A stretch of 64,000 nt of DNA from Helicobacter sp. 'house sparrow 1' (GTDB lineage: Bacteria; Campylobacterota; Campylobacteria; Campylobacterales; Helicobacteraceae): NCBI RefSeq assembly GCF_900199585.1, contig NZ_FZQY01000004.1:186001-250000 (forward strand). Reading direction: 5' to 3'. The notes beneath the pieces were generated by a model that did no database searches, was not told the DNA's origin, and was given only the letters and a program-made list of their open reading frames with translations. Below, piece by piece: positions 1 to 9,628 of this stretch. The position numbers were made by a program, and so were the translations under genes. How positions within the stretch are numbered: position 1 is the stretch's first letter; each line of letters starts with the position of its first letter.

Positions 1-336
1 AATGTAGGAGTTGGCTATAGTTTTGTTTATGGGGTTAATACAAGCATGTCACTTCCAAATGAGGTAACTTCTGAAAATTTTCCTACATTTTCTAATATTT
101 ATAAAACCTTTACAGACAAAAATATATATTATTCTTTAATTTCCCCAAAAATTGGCATTCACTATTACTATGATAGGCATCAGATTGAGTTTAATTTTAG
201 CTTTGATAAGGCATTTGGTGAAAGTAAAAATATAAATAATTTTATTTATGGAAGTTTTGGAGAAGAAAAATTGACTATCAAAACTAAACCTGATTATTTT
301 TACACCTTTAATCTAAGCTATGCTTATAGATTTTAA
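1..336 (+). CDS. C-terminal part of an outer-membrane beta-barrel protein (partial)
   Basis: The reading frame is open from the first base of the window, so only the last 111 codons are present. The visible part has the alternating hydrophobic and polar pattern, with many aromatic residues, expected of outer-membrane beta strands. It ends in a final strand SYAYRF with a C-terminal phenylalanine, the signal recognised by the BAM assembly machinery. Helicobacter outer-membrane (Hop/Hor/Hom-like) proteins and autotransporter barrels both end this way, and too little is visible to choose between them. An internal ATG at 46 is not the real start. Confidence 0.55.
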   Translation, partial: NVGVGYSFVYGVNTSMSLPNEVTSENFPTFSNIYKTFTDKNIYYSLISPKIGIHYYYDRHQIEFNFSFDKAFGESKNINNFIYGSFGEEKLTIKTKPDYFYTFNLSYAYRF

Positions 337-435
337 GGTTTAAATTGATAAAGTATAAGCCCTATGTCTAATGTTTTAAAATAAATTATATTTTTATATA
401 ATTTTTTAAAAAAAAGAAAAAGGTTTTTAAGGTCA

Positions 436-2871
436 ATGCTAAAAAATGGCACACTTACATACATTTCTTTATTCTCATCCGCAGGGATAGGTTGCTATGG
501 TTTTAAACAAGCTGATTTTGAATGTATTGCTACTAATGAGCTGATAGATAAAAGATTAGAAATCCAAAGAATTAACCATAAATGTAAGTTTGATGGTGGG
601 TATGTTAGTGGTGATATTAAAAATATTGATGTTAAACAAAAAATCCTTGAACAAATATCCTTTTACAAGCAAAAGGGGAATGATAGAGTAGATGTTTTAT
701 TAGCTACTCCCCCTTGTCAAGGTATGAGCCTTGCTAATCATAAAAAAAATGACAATGATATAAAAAAAAATTCTCTTGTAGTTGAAAGTATAGAGCTTAT
801 TAGAATAATCAAACCAAGGTTTTTTATCTTGGAAAATGTATCCATGTTTTATAAAACAGCTTGTATTGATAAAGATGGAAATTTAATACAAATAGGTAGA
901 CTGATTGAGCAAACATTGCAAGATTATTCTATTTACTCAGATGTTATCAATTTTAAAAATTATGGTGCAAATTCATCAAGGACAAGAACGCTAGTTATAG
1001 GAGTTTGTAAAGAATTAAAAAACTTTATATCAGGCATTGAACTTATGCCAGATTATAAAAAAGAAAAGACCTTAAAAGAAGTCATAGGCAAACAAAAACC
1101 CTTGGAATGGGGAGAGTATGATAGTAATGATTTTTATCATAGCTTTAGAACTTATCCAGAACATATGAGAAATTGGATAAAAGACATTAAAGAGGGGCAG
1201 AGTGCCTTTGATAATAAAGATGTATTCAAGCGTCCGCATCAAATTATAGATGCAAAAATTGTCCCAAATAAGTCAAAAAATGGAGATAAGTATAAAAGAC
1301 AAAAATGGGATAGTGTGGCACCTTGTATCCATACACGCAATGATCAATTAGCAAGTCAAAATACTATTCACCCGAAAGAAGATAGAGTCTTTTCTTTAAG
1401 AGAACTAATATTGATGATGAATATTCCTAGGTGTTTTAAATTTATAGATATGCCTTTAGAGATACTCAATAACTTATCTTATGAAGAAAAACAAAAAATA
1501 TCCAAAAAACATGAAATAAATATAAGGCAAAGTATAGGTGAAGCTATTCCAACTATTATTTTGTATCAAATTGCTAGTAAAATCAAAAATTTTATGCAAA
1601 AACAATCTTTGAAAAACAAAGAAATTTTGAGATTAGTAGCTGAGAATAACCTATATAGTGCAACAAAATTAAAAAAATTTATTTTAGAAAATAACCAACA
1701 ATTCAATTTATCAACACTTGCCAATCTTGCAGAAATCGCAAATATAAATCGCACGCAAAATGCAGCCTATTTTACCAATAAATTTATCATCAATGAGATT
1801 GCTAAGAAATTACCAAATTTTAATAAGGATAGTATTACTATTATTGAACCTAGTGCTGGTTGTGGAAATTTTGTTCCTATACTTTTTAAAAAGTATGCAC
1901 ACATAAAAAATGTAAAGCTAAAACTCATTGATATTGATTCCAATAGTCTTGCAATACTAAAAATTCTTTATGAAAAAATTAAACCAGCTAACTTTGAGCT
2001 AGAGTTTATTTGTAAGGATTATTTAAAGTGTGATCTAAAAGCTGATTTAATTGTTGGTAATCCACCATTTAATAAGATTAAAAATAAAAACCTAGCGATT
2101 TTATTTTTAGAAAAAGCCTTGTTTGATGGAGAGTTTATTTCTATGGTTATGCCAAAGAATCTGCTCAATGCCAAAGAATATGAAAATCTTAGATTTTTAT
2201 TAGAGAAAAAGGGAGTGAGTAGTATTATTGATTTTGGAGAGCTTGGATTTGATGGTGTATTGATTGAAACAATTAATATTACTACAGGTAAGGTTAAAGA
2301 AATATCTATAAATTCTCTTCCTCTTGGAATAAAGGCAAATCAGAAAGCTTCTTACATATTTGATAAAAAACTTCCTTATTGGGTAATTTTTAGAGATGAT
2401 TTTTTTGATCAAGTTTTTAATGCAATGGAGTTTGGAATTTTTGAGTCCTTTAGAGATAGACAGATTACTAATTCAAATACCAGTATAAAAAATAGCGATA
2501 TAAAAGTAGTTAAATCAAGAAATATAGATGATAATGGTAATTTAATAAGCATAGATGGATATGATAGCTATATTGCGAAAGATACATTAAAAAATCTTAA
2601 GATTAGTGCATTTTTAGATAGAGATGATGTTTATTTAACACCAAATATGACTTATAACCCACGCATTGCTAAAAAGGAAAAGGGGTATGTTGTAAATGGT
2701 TCTGTTGCAATATTGATCCCACAAAAAGCAGTAAAACTCAACCAAAATCAGATGCAATTTATAGCAAGTAAAGAGTTTAGGAAGTTTTATAGGATAGCTA
2801 GAAACTATCAAACAAGAACACTCAATATTGATTCTACAAGTTGTTTTTGGTTTGGAGTGATTAAAGAATGA
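436..2871 (+). CDS. Fused cytosine-C5 and adenine-N6 DNA methyltransferase of a type IIS restriction-modification system
   Basis: This 811-residue protein joins two complete DNA methyltransferases. Residues 1 to about 390 carry the cytosine-C5 motifs in order: motif I (LFSSAGIGCYGF), the catalytic PPCQG loop, the ENV motif, a motif VIII-like block (DSVAPCIHTR) and a C-terminal IGEAIP motif X. From about residue 430 an adenine-N6 enzyme follows, with EPSAGCGNF for AdoMet binding and the catalytic NPPF. Enzymes of the Alw26I, Eco31I and Esp3I systems modify a cytosine on one strand and an adenine on the other strand of an asymmetric GTCTC-type site; the nuclease gene that overlaps this one by four bases fits that family. 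Start: ATG preceded by AAGG. Two A-tracts (A8 at 742-749, A9 at 762-770) lie between the PCQ and ENV motifs. The exact target sequence is inferred, not shown. Confidence 0.9.
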   Translation: MLKNGTLTYISLFSSAGIGCYGFKQADFECIATNELIDKRLEIQRINHKCKFDGGYVSGDIKNIDVKQKILEQISFYKQKGNDRVDVLLATPPCQGMSLANHKKNDNDIKKNSLVVESIELIRIIKPRFFILENVSMFYKTACIDKDGNLIQIGRLIEQTLQDYSIYSDVINFKNYGANSSRTRTLVIGVCKELKNFISGIELMPDYKKEKTLKEVIGKQKPLEWGEYDSNDFYHSFRTYPEHMRNWIKDIKEGQSAFDNKDVFKRPHQIIDAKIVPNKSKNGDKYKRQKWDSVAPCIHTRNDQLASQNTIHPKEDRVFSLRELILMMNIPRCFKFIDMPLEILNNLSYEEKQKISKKHEINIRQSIGEAIPTIILYQIASKIKNFMQKQSLKNKEILRLVAENNLYSATKLKKFILENNQQFNLSTLANLAEIANINRTQNAAYFTNKFIINEIAKKLPNFNKDSITIIEPSAGCGNFVPILFKKYAHIKNVKLKLIDIDSNSLAILKILYEKIKPANFELEFICKDYLKCDLKADLIVGNPPFNKIKNKNLAILFLEKALFDGEFISMVMPKNLLNAKEYENLRFLLEKKGVSSIIDFGELGFDGVLIETINITTGKVKEISINSLPLGIKANQKASYIFDKKLPYWVIFRDDFFDQVFNAMEFGIFESFRDRQITNSNTSIKNSDIKVVKSRNIDDNGNLISIDGYDSYIAKDTLKNLKISAFLDRDDVYLTPNMTYNPRIAKKEKGYVVNGSVAILIPQKAVKLNQNQMQFIASKEFRKFYRIARNYQTRTLNIDSTSCFWFGVIKE
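742..770 (+). repeat. Paired A8 and A9 homopolymer tracts inside the methyltransferase gene
   Basis: Eight A residues (742-749) and nine A residues (762-770) lie within 29 bases in the cytosine-methyltransferase half, coding for HKKN and IKKN. Slippage of one base in either would truncate the protein after about 110 residues. They may be phase-variable tracts or simply AT-rich coding sequence. Confidence 0.6.
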
Positions 2872-4118
2872 AACACAAGATTATAGATTTTTTAAATCAA
2901 TTTAACTATGATATTCGAATTTCTCAGAATGCAAGATGGATAGATCAGAAATGCACACCTGATGTTTTATCTATTATATGCGATTGTATCTTGCAATATA
3001 CAAATTATGACACCAATGTAGAATTTAGCATAAAGGATATATGGAAGAGTCCTTATGCAAAAGAAAATGTAGTTGCAATTTTTTCAAAACCATATACAGA
3101 TTCAGAAAGTGCAAAAAACGAATATGATAAATTCTTTTCACAACCCATAAAACTTCTTGAATATAGCAAAATTCTTGTGCAAACAAGAAAGAAAAATAAA
3201 GCATTAAACTTTAAAATCAGCTATTTAGAAATTTTAGAATTTATTATGAAGAGGGATACAAATTCTCTTGTTTTTTTGCTGTTGTATATCAAAAAGGTAT
3301 TGCAAGATAGTGGTATTTATCATCTATTTGAGGATTTTTTAGATAAACAAGACAAGCAAAGTTTTATAAAATTAAAAGATCATTTTTGCAATTTTATCTC
3401 TAATAATACACCTATCAATACAAAAACAGAAGCCTCTAGAATTTTTACTAAAGTTTTAAATCCCCTTGCTTTTGAAAATAAAAAGAAAGGAACAAGAAAA
3501 GGAAATCTATCTAAAACAATTATAACGCTAGATGAATTGCAATATAATCGCATAAATTGGCGTGATCTTGCTATAGACAAAGATAAAACAATAACAAGAA
3601 AAGAATATTCCTCATATTATCCTTATTGTGTAGAAGCACAGATAAAATATAACAAAGAAAAGGCTATGAGAATAGTGAGGCGTTATAATGAGTTGTATAA
3701 TGATGGATTGTCTGAGGTAAGACAAGAAGATGATAGAGCAAAAGCTACGCAAATCCATCATATATTTCCATCTTCAATGTATCCTACTATTAGTGATTTT
3801 ATAGAAAACTTAATAGCGCTTACGCCAAATCAACACTTTATCCTAGCACACCCAAATAATAATACAAAATATATAGACAAAGATTTTCAATATATTTGTT
3901 TAATAGCTAAAACAAATACAATCATGCAAGATAAAACAAATACCTATAATTTTAGTCAGTATAAGATTGTTTTAAATACAGGGCTTAATACAAAAGAGTT
4001 TGATCTTGTCAATGACTTTGATTTTGTAGCGCTTATTAAAAAAATAGATATTTTTTATTCTGATTTTAAAAAATATGAAAATCTGTATCATCAAAATGTA
4101 TTTGAGAATAAATGTTAA
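2868..4118 (+). CDS. Type IIS restriction endonuclease, Alw26I/Eco31I/Esp3I family (HNH nuclease)
   Basis: The 416-residue protein starts in an ATGA overlap with the methyltransferase gene, so the two are probably translated together. Near the C-terminus is an HNH (beta-beta-alpha metal) nuclease motif: the His pair in QIHHIFPSS (about residues 297-298), Asn in ENLIAL (about 314) and a later His in NQHFILAHP (323 or 328). Eco31I and its relatives are HNH enzymes that cut a few bases outside a GTCTC-containing site and work with methyltransferases modifying both C and A. The N-terminal half would then hold the target-recognition part, but I see no named domain there. No truncation or internal stop is visible. 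Family placement rests on the partner gene, the size and the HNH motif. Confidence 0.82.
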   Translation: MKHKIIDFLNQFNYDIRISQNARWIDQKCTPDVLSIICDCILQYTNYDTNVEFSIKDIWKSPYAKENVVAIFSKPYTDSESAKNEYDKFFSQPIKLLEYSKILVQTRKKNKALNFKISYLEILEFIMKRDTNSLVFLLLYIKKVLQDSGIYHLFEDFLDKQDKQSFIKLKDHFCNFISNNTPINTKTEASRIFTKVLNPLAFENKKKGTRKGNLSKTIITLDELQYNRINWRDLAIDKDKTITRKEYSSYYPYCVEAQIKYNKEKAMRIVRRYNELYNDGLSEVRQEDDRAKATQIHHIFPSSMYPTISDFIENLIALTPNQHFILAHPNNNTKYIDKDFQYICLIAKTNTIMQDKTNTYNFSQYKIVLNTGLNTKEFDLVNDFDFVALIKKIDIFYSDFKKYENLYHQNVFENKC

Positions 4119-4674
4119 TTTCTTACAATAAAATCAATAGGTAAGTCATTATTTTAGCTTTTAGCATAAAATCTTAATGTCATAGATGGAATGAAAAAAT
4201 GTTAAAATCAATCGAAAAAGACTAAAAAATTACTCATAGCAGTACATAAATGATTGTGGTGCTACAAATTTATGATTTGTTGTGTAAGGACATTGTGATT
4301 TATCATAGCACATGCACTTTTATAACAGGAATGATAAAATCAGGAAAAAGCTCTTTTTTGCTTAAAAAGGCAAAAAAGGCCAATTAAAAATAATCAATCT
4401 TATATCATCTACGACCTAAGTGTGATAATCGAATTTTCTCAAGAAATGATGATAGGGGTATCAAATAAACCTTAGAGGCAAGAAAGTAATTTTAAATATC
4501 ATATTTTTTAGAATCAAAATGTGGTATGTTTTTTAAAAGAAGCAAAATGCCATAAGAGAATAGAAGCAATAGAGGATAGTGATTCTAGTATGATGCAAAG
4601 ATTGTATAAAAGCTTATAATTGACTTCAGTAAAAAGCAAGGGAAAAAGAAATTTTGATTTAAAAAAGGAAAAAT
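4119..4674. other. Gene-poor decayed stretch between the restriction system and the fic remnant
   Basis: No intact gene is visible in these 556 bases. From about 4330 to 4620 one plus-strand frame reads as plausible protein (for example EKALFCLKRQKRPI, then YIIYDLSVIIEFSQEM) broken by a few stop codons. This suggests an old pseudogene whose family I cannot name. Confidence 0.45.
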
Positions 4675-5459
4675 ATGATAGCTTTTAATCCTAATTTTTT
4701 ATTAAAAAAAGATTTTTTTGAAACCCAAGACTTAGAGCTAATTGACAATCAAATTGATTTTTTAAAATTAGAGTGAGGAGAAAAAAAGTTTATTTAATAA
4801 GCTTTGTTTTGATCTTATCTATACTTCAGCAAAGATTGAGGGGAACACTTATATAAAATTAGAGGCAGAAACTCTGCTGACTACTAATAAAACAGTGGGT
4901 TATAAATCCATTGATGATGCAAATCAACTTCTTAATATCAAAAAAGCCTTAGATTATATTTTAGAGTATAAGCCAGAGATCAATAAAACGACCATTAAAG
5001 AAATACATCAGATTCTATCTGAAAATTTATTGCCAAAAAAAAGAGCAGGGCAATGTGAGAAAGATGGCAGTTACAATAGGGGGAAGTGATTATGTTTCAT
5101 TATCTATTCCAGATCAATTAGAATTTATGATGGATAATTTGATACAAAATTATAACACTATAAAAAATCTTTCCAATAAAGCATTATATATTCACAACAA
5201 TATTGGCTACTTGCAATATTTTCAAGACTGCAATAAGAGACTAGCAAGAATTCTCCAAAGTCTTAGCTTATTGCATGATAAAAAATTGCTCTTTACATTT
5301 ACAAGCGCAACTCTAGAGACAATTGAGGGCTACAAAAAATCTCTTATTATCTATTATGATAAAGGAAGCATTTTAGAGCCAAAAGAATATTTTGTTGAGC
5401 AATATCAAAAAGGCTTAGAGCTAACTTATTATTTAAAGCTAGAACTTAAATCTAAATAA
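4675..5459 (+). pseudogene. Degenerate Fic (Fido-domain) protein gene
   Basis: Three consecutive frames together spell one Fic protein. The first (from ATG 4675) ends at TGA 4774. The second resumes near 4790 with SAKIEGNTY, a typical Fic inhibitory-helix/N-terminal motif (S/T)xxxE(G/N), and ends near 5087. The third continues with a segment ending in the Fic active-site loop. That loop should read HPFxDGNxRxxR but reads QYFQDCNKRLAR: the catalytic histidine is glutamine (codon 5214-5216) and the first glycine is cysteine. Fic enzymes transfer AMP or related groups from nucleotides to hydroxyl side chains of target proteins. With two frameshifts, an early stop and no catalytic His, this copy cannot be active. 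It lies in the same accessory island as the restriction system. Confidence 0.85.
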
Positions 5460-5621
5460 GGGAATATATTAAATCCTTTATAGAGGCATAAATTTTATAG
5501 TGTAGATTCTATATTCATCCTCCTTAATCTCCTATCAAAACAAGCCCATAGATAAAGCTTGCCTTATTTTGAGATTTGCTATAATTTTGACAATCTACTT
5601 CTTTATAAATAAGGGATATAA

Positions 5622-8258
5622 ATGCAATTACAAGAAGCGCAAGAAATTTATGAAATCTGCCTTAAACGCGGTTATTTTGAAATAGATGGAAATAAGAAAA
5701 TACAAAAAGAGGGTAAAAACTTTTGTATTATGATGCCTCCTCCCAATGTTACAGGGGTTTTGCATATCGGACACGCACTTACTTTTAGTTTGCAAGATAT
5801 TATTGTGCGATACAAAAGAATGCACGGATATAAAACACTTTACCAACCAGGATTAGATCACGCTGGAATTGCTACACAAAATGTCGTAGAAAAGCAACTC
5901 TTGGCAAAAAATATCAAGAAAGAAGAACTAGGTAGAGAAGCTTTTATCCAAAAAGTATGGGAGTGGAAAGAAGAGAGTGGGGGTAAAATTTTAGAGCAAA
6001 TGCATTCCCTAGGCATCACTCCTGCTTGGTCTCGCACACGATTTACAATGGATAAAGGGCTAGAGAATGCAGTAAGAGAAGCTTTTGTGACTTGGTATGA
6101 AAAAGGTCTCATTATTCAAGATGATTATATGGTCAATTGGTGTACTCACGATGGTGCATTATCAGATATTGAAGTAGAACACGAAGAGAGCAAATCAAAG
6201 CTTTATTACTTAAAATATTTTTTACAAGATACTTCAGAATTTATCGTTGTGGCTACTACAAGGCCAGAAACCTATTTTGGCGATACTGCTGTGATGGTGC
6301 ATCCAGATGATAAAAGATATCAACATTTAATTGGAAAAAAGATCAGACTACCATTACTAGATAGAAGTATTCCAATTATTGCAGATGAGCATGTAGATAT
6401 GGAGTTTGGAACAGGTTGTGTTAAGGTTACCCCTGCACACGATGTAAATGACTATGAAGTAGGTAAAAGACATCAATTAGAAAATATCGTAGTTTTTGAT
6501 TCTAAGGGAATCTTAAATGAACAAGCTGGAGAATTTAAGGGATTAGAGCGATTAGAAGCTAGAGAGATTATTATCTCTAAACTCCAAAAAGAAGGATTTG
6601 TAGAAAAGATTGAAGATTATGTCAATCAAGTGGGGAAATGTTATCGCTGTGGGAATGTTGTAGAGCCTTATATTTCAAAGCAATGGTTTGTAAAAGCAGA
6701 AGTTGCAAAACAATCCATCCAAAAAGTTAGTGATTCTTTAATGCATTTTTATCCAAAGGAATGGAAAAACAATTACAACGCTTGGATGAGGGATTTAAAA
6801 GACTGGTGTATCAGTAGGCAATTGTGGTGGGGACATAGGATACCTGTATGGTATTGCAATGATTGTGGCTTTAAATTTGCAAGTAAAAATGAAGTTGAGC
6901 AACAATGCCAAAAATGCCAAAGCCAAAATATTTATCAAGATAAAGATGTGCTTGATACTTGGTTTAGTTCAGGATTGTGGGCTTTTAGTACTTTGGGTTG
7001 GGCCAATGGAGGTTGGGAAGAGGGTAATAAATACCAAGCCAATGATTTGAAGGAGTTTTATCCAAATACTCTACTTATTACAGGATTTGATATTTTATTT
7101 TTCTGGGTAGCAAGAATGGTCTTTAGTGGAGAATCTCTAATTGGGGAGTTGCCTTTTAAGGATGTTTATCTCCACGCTTTGGTTCGTGATGAGCATGGTC
7201 AAAAAATGAGCAAGAGCAAAGGAAATGTAATTGATCCTTTGGATATGATTGAAAAATATGGTGCAGATAATTTGCGCTTTAGCTTGGCATTACTCTGCGC
7301 ACAAGGCAGGGATATTAAACTATCACTCAATAAACTTGATAACACTCAAGCTTTCTTAATCAAACTAGAGAATGCAGTGAAATTTTTGGAGCTTTATGCA
7401 AAGCAACAAGATGAGAATTTTGTATCTTTTGCTGATAAAGCTTCCTTGAGTGATTATAAAAGCAACTTGGGAAGATATATAAAATCTCGCTTCAATGCCA
7501 CTTGTATAAAAGTTCAAGAAGAACTAGAAACTTATCGCTTTAATGATGCAGCGCTTAGTATTTATTCTTTTTTATGGTTTGAGTTTTGTGATTGGGGAAT
7601 TGAGTTGGCTAAAGTTGAAAAAAAGGCAGTTTTTGAACTAGGTAGTATTTTTAAAGAAGCAATGAAAATGCTGCATCCTTTTATGCCATTTGTCACAGAA
7701 TCTTTATGGCATCGATTAAATGGAAGCAATTTACAAGATTTGGATTCTATAATGATAAGCCCTTATCCAGATGATAGACAAAGAGATTTGGATATAGAAA
7801 AGGAATTTGAGATCATTAAAGATTGTATTGTCTCAATGCGCCGTGTGAAAACTTTGCTAGATTTGGGAGATAGAAGTATTGAAACTGCGATGATTAAGGT
7901 AAATGAACCAGTAGAATTTGCATTATTACAGCAGTTTGTTTCCAAGTGTGCAAAGGTTAAAGAAGTGGCAATAGTAGATTCTAAACCTCAAAATACAATC
8001 GTAGATTTAGGAAATTTCTGTGAAAGCTATTTGAGTTTAGAGAGTGTTGATTTGGGTGCAATTATTAAGCGTTTAAGGTCTCAAGAGGAAAAAATAAACA
8101 AAGAGATTAGCAAGTTGCAGGGAATGTTGCAAAATAAAAATTTTATAGCCAATGCACCTAAGGATCTCATTGCTACAAATCAAGAGAGTCTTAAAAATGC
8201 ACAAGAAAAATTAGAAAAAATACAAGGGGAGTTAAGGGTATTTACCAATCAGGATTAG
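5622..8258 (+). CDS. valS: Valyl-tRNA synthetase
   Basis: The 878-residue protein charges tRNA-Val with valine in the cytoplasm. It is a class I synthetase: the HIGH motif appears in GVLHIGHALTF near residue 45 and the KMSKS loop at about residue 526. Between them is the editing (CP1) domain with the TTRPET segment, and a zinc-binding set of cysteine pairs (CYRCGN; CNDCGF; CQKCQ). The C-terminal end is a coiled-coil arm rich in Lys and Glu (IIKRLRSQEEKINKEISK), as in other bacterial ValRS. Length is normal. The start follows an AGGGATATAA ribosome binding site. It marks the return to core genome after the island. Confidence 0.98.
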   Translation: MQLQEAQEIYEICLKRGYFEIDGNKKIQKEGKNFCIMMPPPNVTGVLHIGHALTFSLQDIIVRYKRMHGYKTLYQPGLDHAGIATQNVVEKQLLAKNIKKEELGREAFIQKVWEWKEESGGKILEQMHSLGITPAWSRTRFTMDKGLENAVREAFVTWYEKGLIIQDDYMVNWCTHDGALSDIEVEHEESKSKLYYLKYFLQDTSEFIVVATTRPETYFGDTAVMVHPDDKRYQHLIGKKIRLPLLDRSIPIIADEHVDMEFGTGCVKVTPAHDVNDYEVGKRHQLENIVVFDSKGILNEQAGEFKGLERLEAREIIISKLQKEGFVEKIEDYVNQVGKCYRCGNVVEPYISKQWFVKAEVAKQSIQKVSDSLMHFYPKEWKNNYNAWMRDLKDWCISRQLWWGHRIPVWYCNDCGFKFASKNEVEQQCQKCQSQNIYQDKDVLDTWFSSGLWAFSTLGWANGGWEEGNKYQANDLKEFYPNTLLITGFDILFFWVARMVFSGESLIGELPFKDVYLHALVRDEHGQKMSKSKGNVIDPLDMIEKYGADNLRFSLALLCAQGRDIKLSLNKLDNTQAFLIKLENAVKFLELYAKQQDENFVSFADKASLSDYKSNLGRYIKSRFNATCIKVQEELETYRFNDAALSIYSFLWFEFCDWGIELAKVEKKAVFELGSIFKEAMKMLHPFMPFVTESLWHRLNGSNLQDLDSIMISPYPDDRQRDLDIEKEFEIIKDCIVSMRRVKTLLDLGDRSIETAMIKVNEPVEFALLQQFVSKCAKVKEVAIVDSKPQNTIVDLGNFCESYLSLESVDLGAIIKRLRSQEEKINKEISKLQGMLQNKNFIANAPKDLIATNQESLKNAQEKLEKIQGELRVFTNQD

Positions 8259-8312
8259 TTTTGCTTTTTTAAAAAACTTTAGTCTCAAAGATATTTTTAG
8301 AGAGGGACTATT

Positions 8313-9296
8313 ATGATTTTTAACCAAAAAATAAAAGGTAATTTGCAAAATCTTCAGATCTTAAAGAGCAAGGATTTTCTCAGCGTTATTTTAGATATTC
8401 CTAGCAGTAATAAAGATGCTATTCTTGCAACTTGTATTAGGGATGGAATCCTTGATACAAAACAAGAATATAGCCTTAAAATACTAGAAACTTATAGCAA
8501 ACAGACTCTGGTGCTAATTCAACAAAAAAAGCTAAAAAAGACTTCGATACCAGAGTGTCTTTTACCTCTTTGTCTTGAGAATAAATATCTTCAAAGCTCT
8601 ATGTTTTGTTTTGGTGATATTTTGGTTGTTTTTTATCAAGGCAAGATTTTATCCCTACAAAAATACAATGATTTTTCTGATATCTTTTCTGTTCTTCTTA
8701 TGTTAAAACAAGAAAAAAATATCGAAGTTGAAATGATTTTTTCTTTACAAAAATATGAAATGATCCAAGAAAGACAAAGGCTTCTTTTCGAAGAATTTGG
8801 AGAAAATTATTTAAATTTATGGTTATTAGAATCCTACAAACAAAATCCATCCTTGTTTTTTGAACCCAGTAAAAAGTTTTATCAGCATTCTTTGTTTTAC
8901 TTAGGAATATTTTTTATTGGGTTAATTGTTTTACTTTTTATTTGTAGCAATATTCTTGAAAAAAAGACTCAAACAGAACAATTAGCTTCTAATAATAAAA
9001 ATCTTGATTTAGCTTTTATTCCAAATCCTATTAAGCCCTATTTTTCTCGTTATGTATTGATTGAAAAAATTGCAAAAACCGCAGATTCTTTTGGTGTATT
9101 TTTTAAAAATATGGAGTTTGTATCTCAAGATAATATTTTTTCTTTAAGCTTTGAAGTATGTTTTTCATCTTCTAATATTTTTATTGATTGGGCACAAGAA
9201 ACTAGCAAGATTATAAAAACTCAAAATCTGTTTTATACAGAGTTTGAAAAGAAAAATAACTTTTATTGCACATTGGCAACTTGGGTTAAAGAGTAG
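8313..9296 (+). CDS. MshI/GspL-like inner-membrane assembly protein of a pilus/type II secretion-like system
   Basis: This 327-residue protein has one clear membrane helix at about residues 192-214 (LFYLGIFFIGLIVLLFICSNIL), leaving a cytoplasmic domain of about 190 residues and a periplasmic domain of about 110. That is the topology of GspL/PilM-N or MshI proteins, which link the cytoplasmic ATPase to the periplasmic alignment subcomplex. Sequence motifs are weak and the family evolves fast, so the call depends on topology and on position: it heads an operon-like row with PilO-, PilP-, secretin-, GspE- and GspF-type genes. An AGAGGGAC ribosome binding site precedes the ATG. A 332-base gap separates it from the next gene, which is unusual for this operon. 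Confidence 0.55.
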   Translation: MIFNQKIKGNLQNLQILKSKDFLSVILDIPSSNKDAILATCIRDGILDTKQEYSLKILETYSKQTLVLIQQKKLKKTSIPECLLPLCLENKYLQSSMFCFGDILVVFYQGKILSLQKYNDFSDIFSVLLMLKQEKNIEVEMIFSLQKYEMIQERQRLLFEEFGENYLNLWLLESYKQNPSLFFEPSKKFYQHSLFYLGIFFIGLIVLLFICSNILEKKTQTEQLASNNKNLDLAFIPNPIKPYFSRYVLIEKIAKTADSFGVFFKNMEFVSQDNIFSLSFEVCFSSSNIFIDWAQETSKIIKTQNLFYTEFEKKNNFYCTLATWVKE

Positions 9297-9628
9297 TCTT
9301 CAAGGTATCTAAACTATTTTTTATCCCTTGTTGGAATTGTTTAAAATAATAATATTAAAACCTAGGATTATATTTTTAGCTAACAATATAGGCGTGATTT
9401 ATTTTTATACTTATGGGTATTTTGGAATAAGGCTCTATTTTTATGGTGAAACATAAAGTAAAAAATATAAGAATTTTGATAGCAATTTGTAAAATTAAGA
9501 AAAAGATTAGCTCTTGTAGATTACAATGGATTGGATATGTATGCAGAGGGGAATTTTTTGGATGGAAAATGAGGACAAGAAGCCAACAGTTAGATGGATC
9601 AAGAATTAGTATGGATTAAAGAGCAATA
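9297..9628. other. 332-base gap inside the pilus-type operon, possibly a gene remnant
   Basis: No intact gene is seen. Around 9490-9570 one plus-strand frame reads about 28 codons without a stop (KLRKRLALVDYNG, then LDMYAEGNFLDGK) before TGA and, further on, TAG. This may be the decayed end of a former operon member; its family is not recognisable. No terminator hairpin was seen. Confidence 0.4.
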
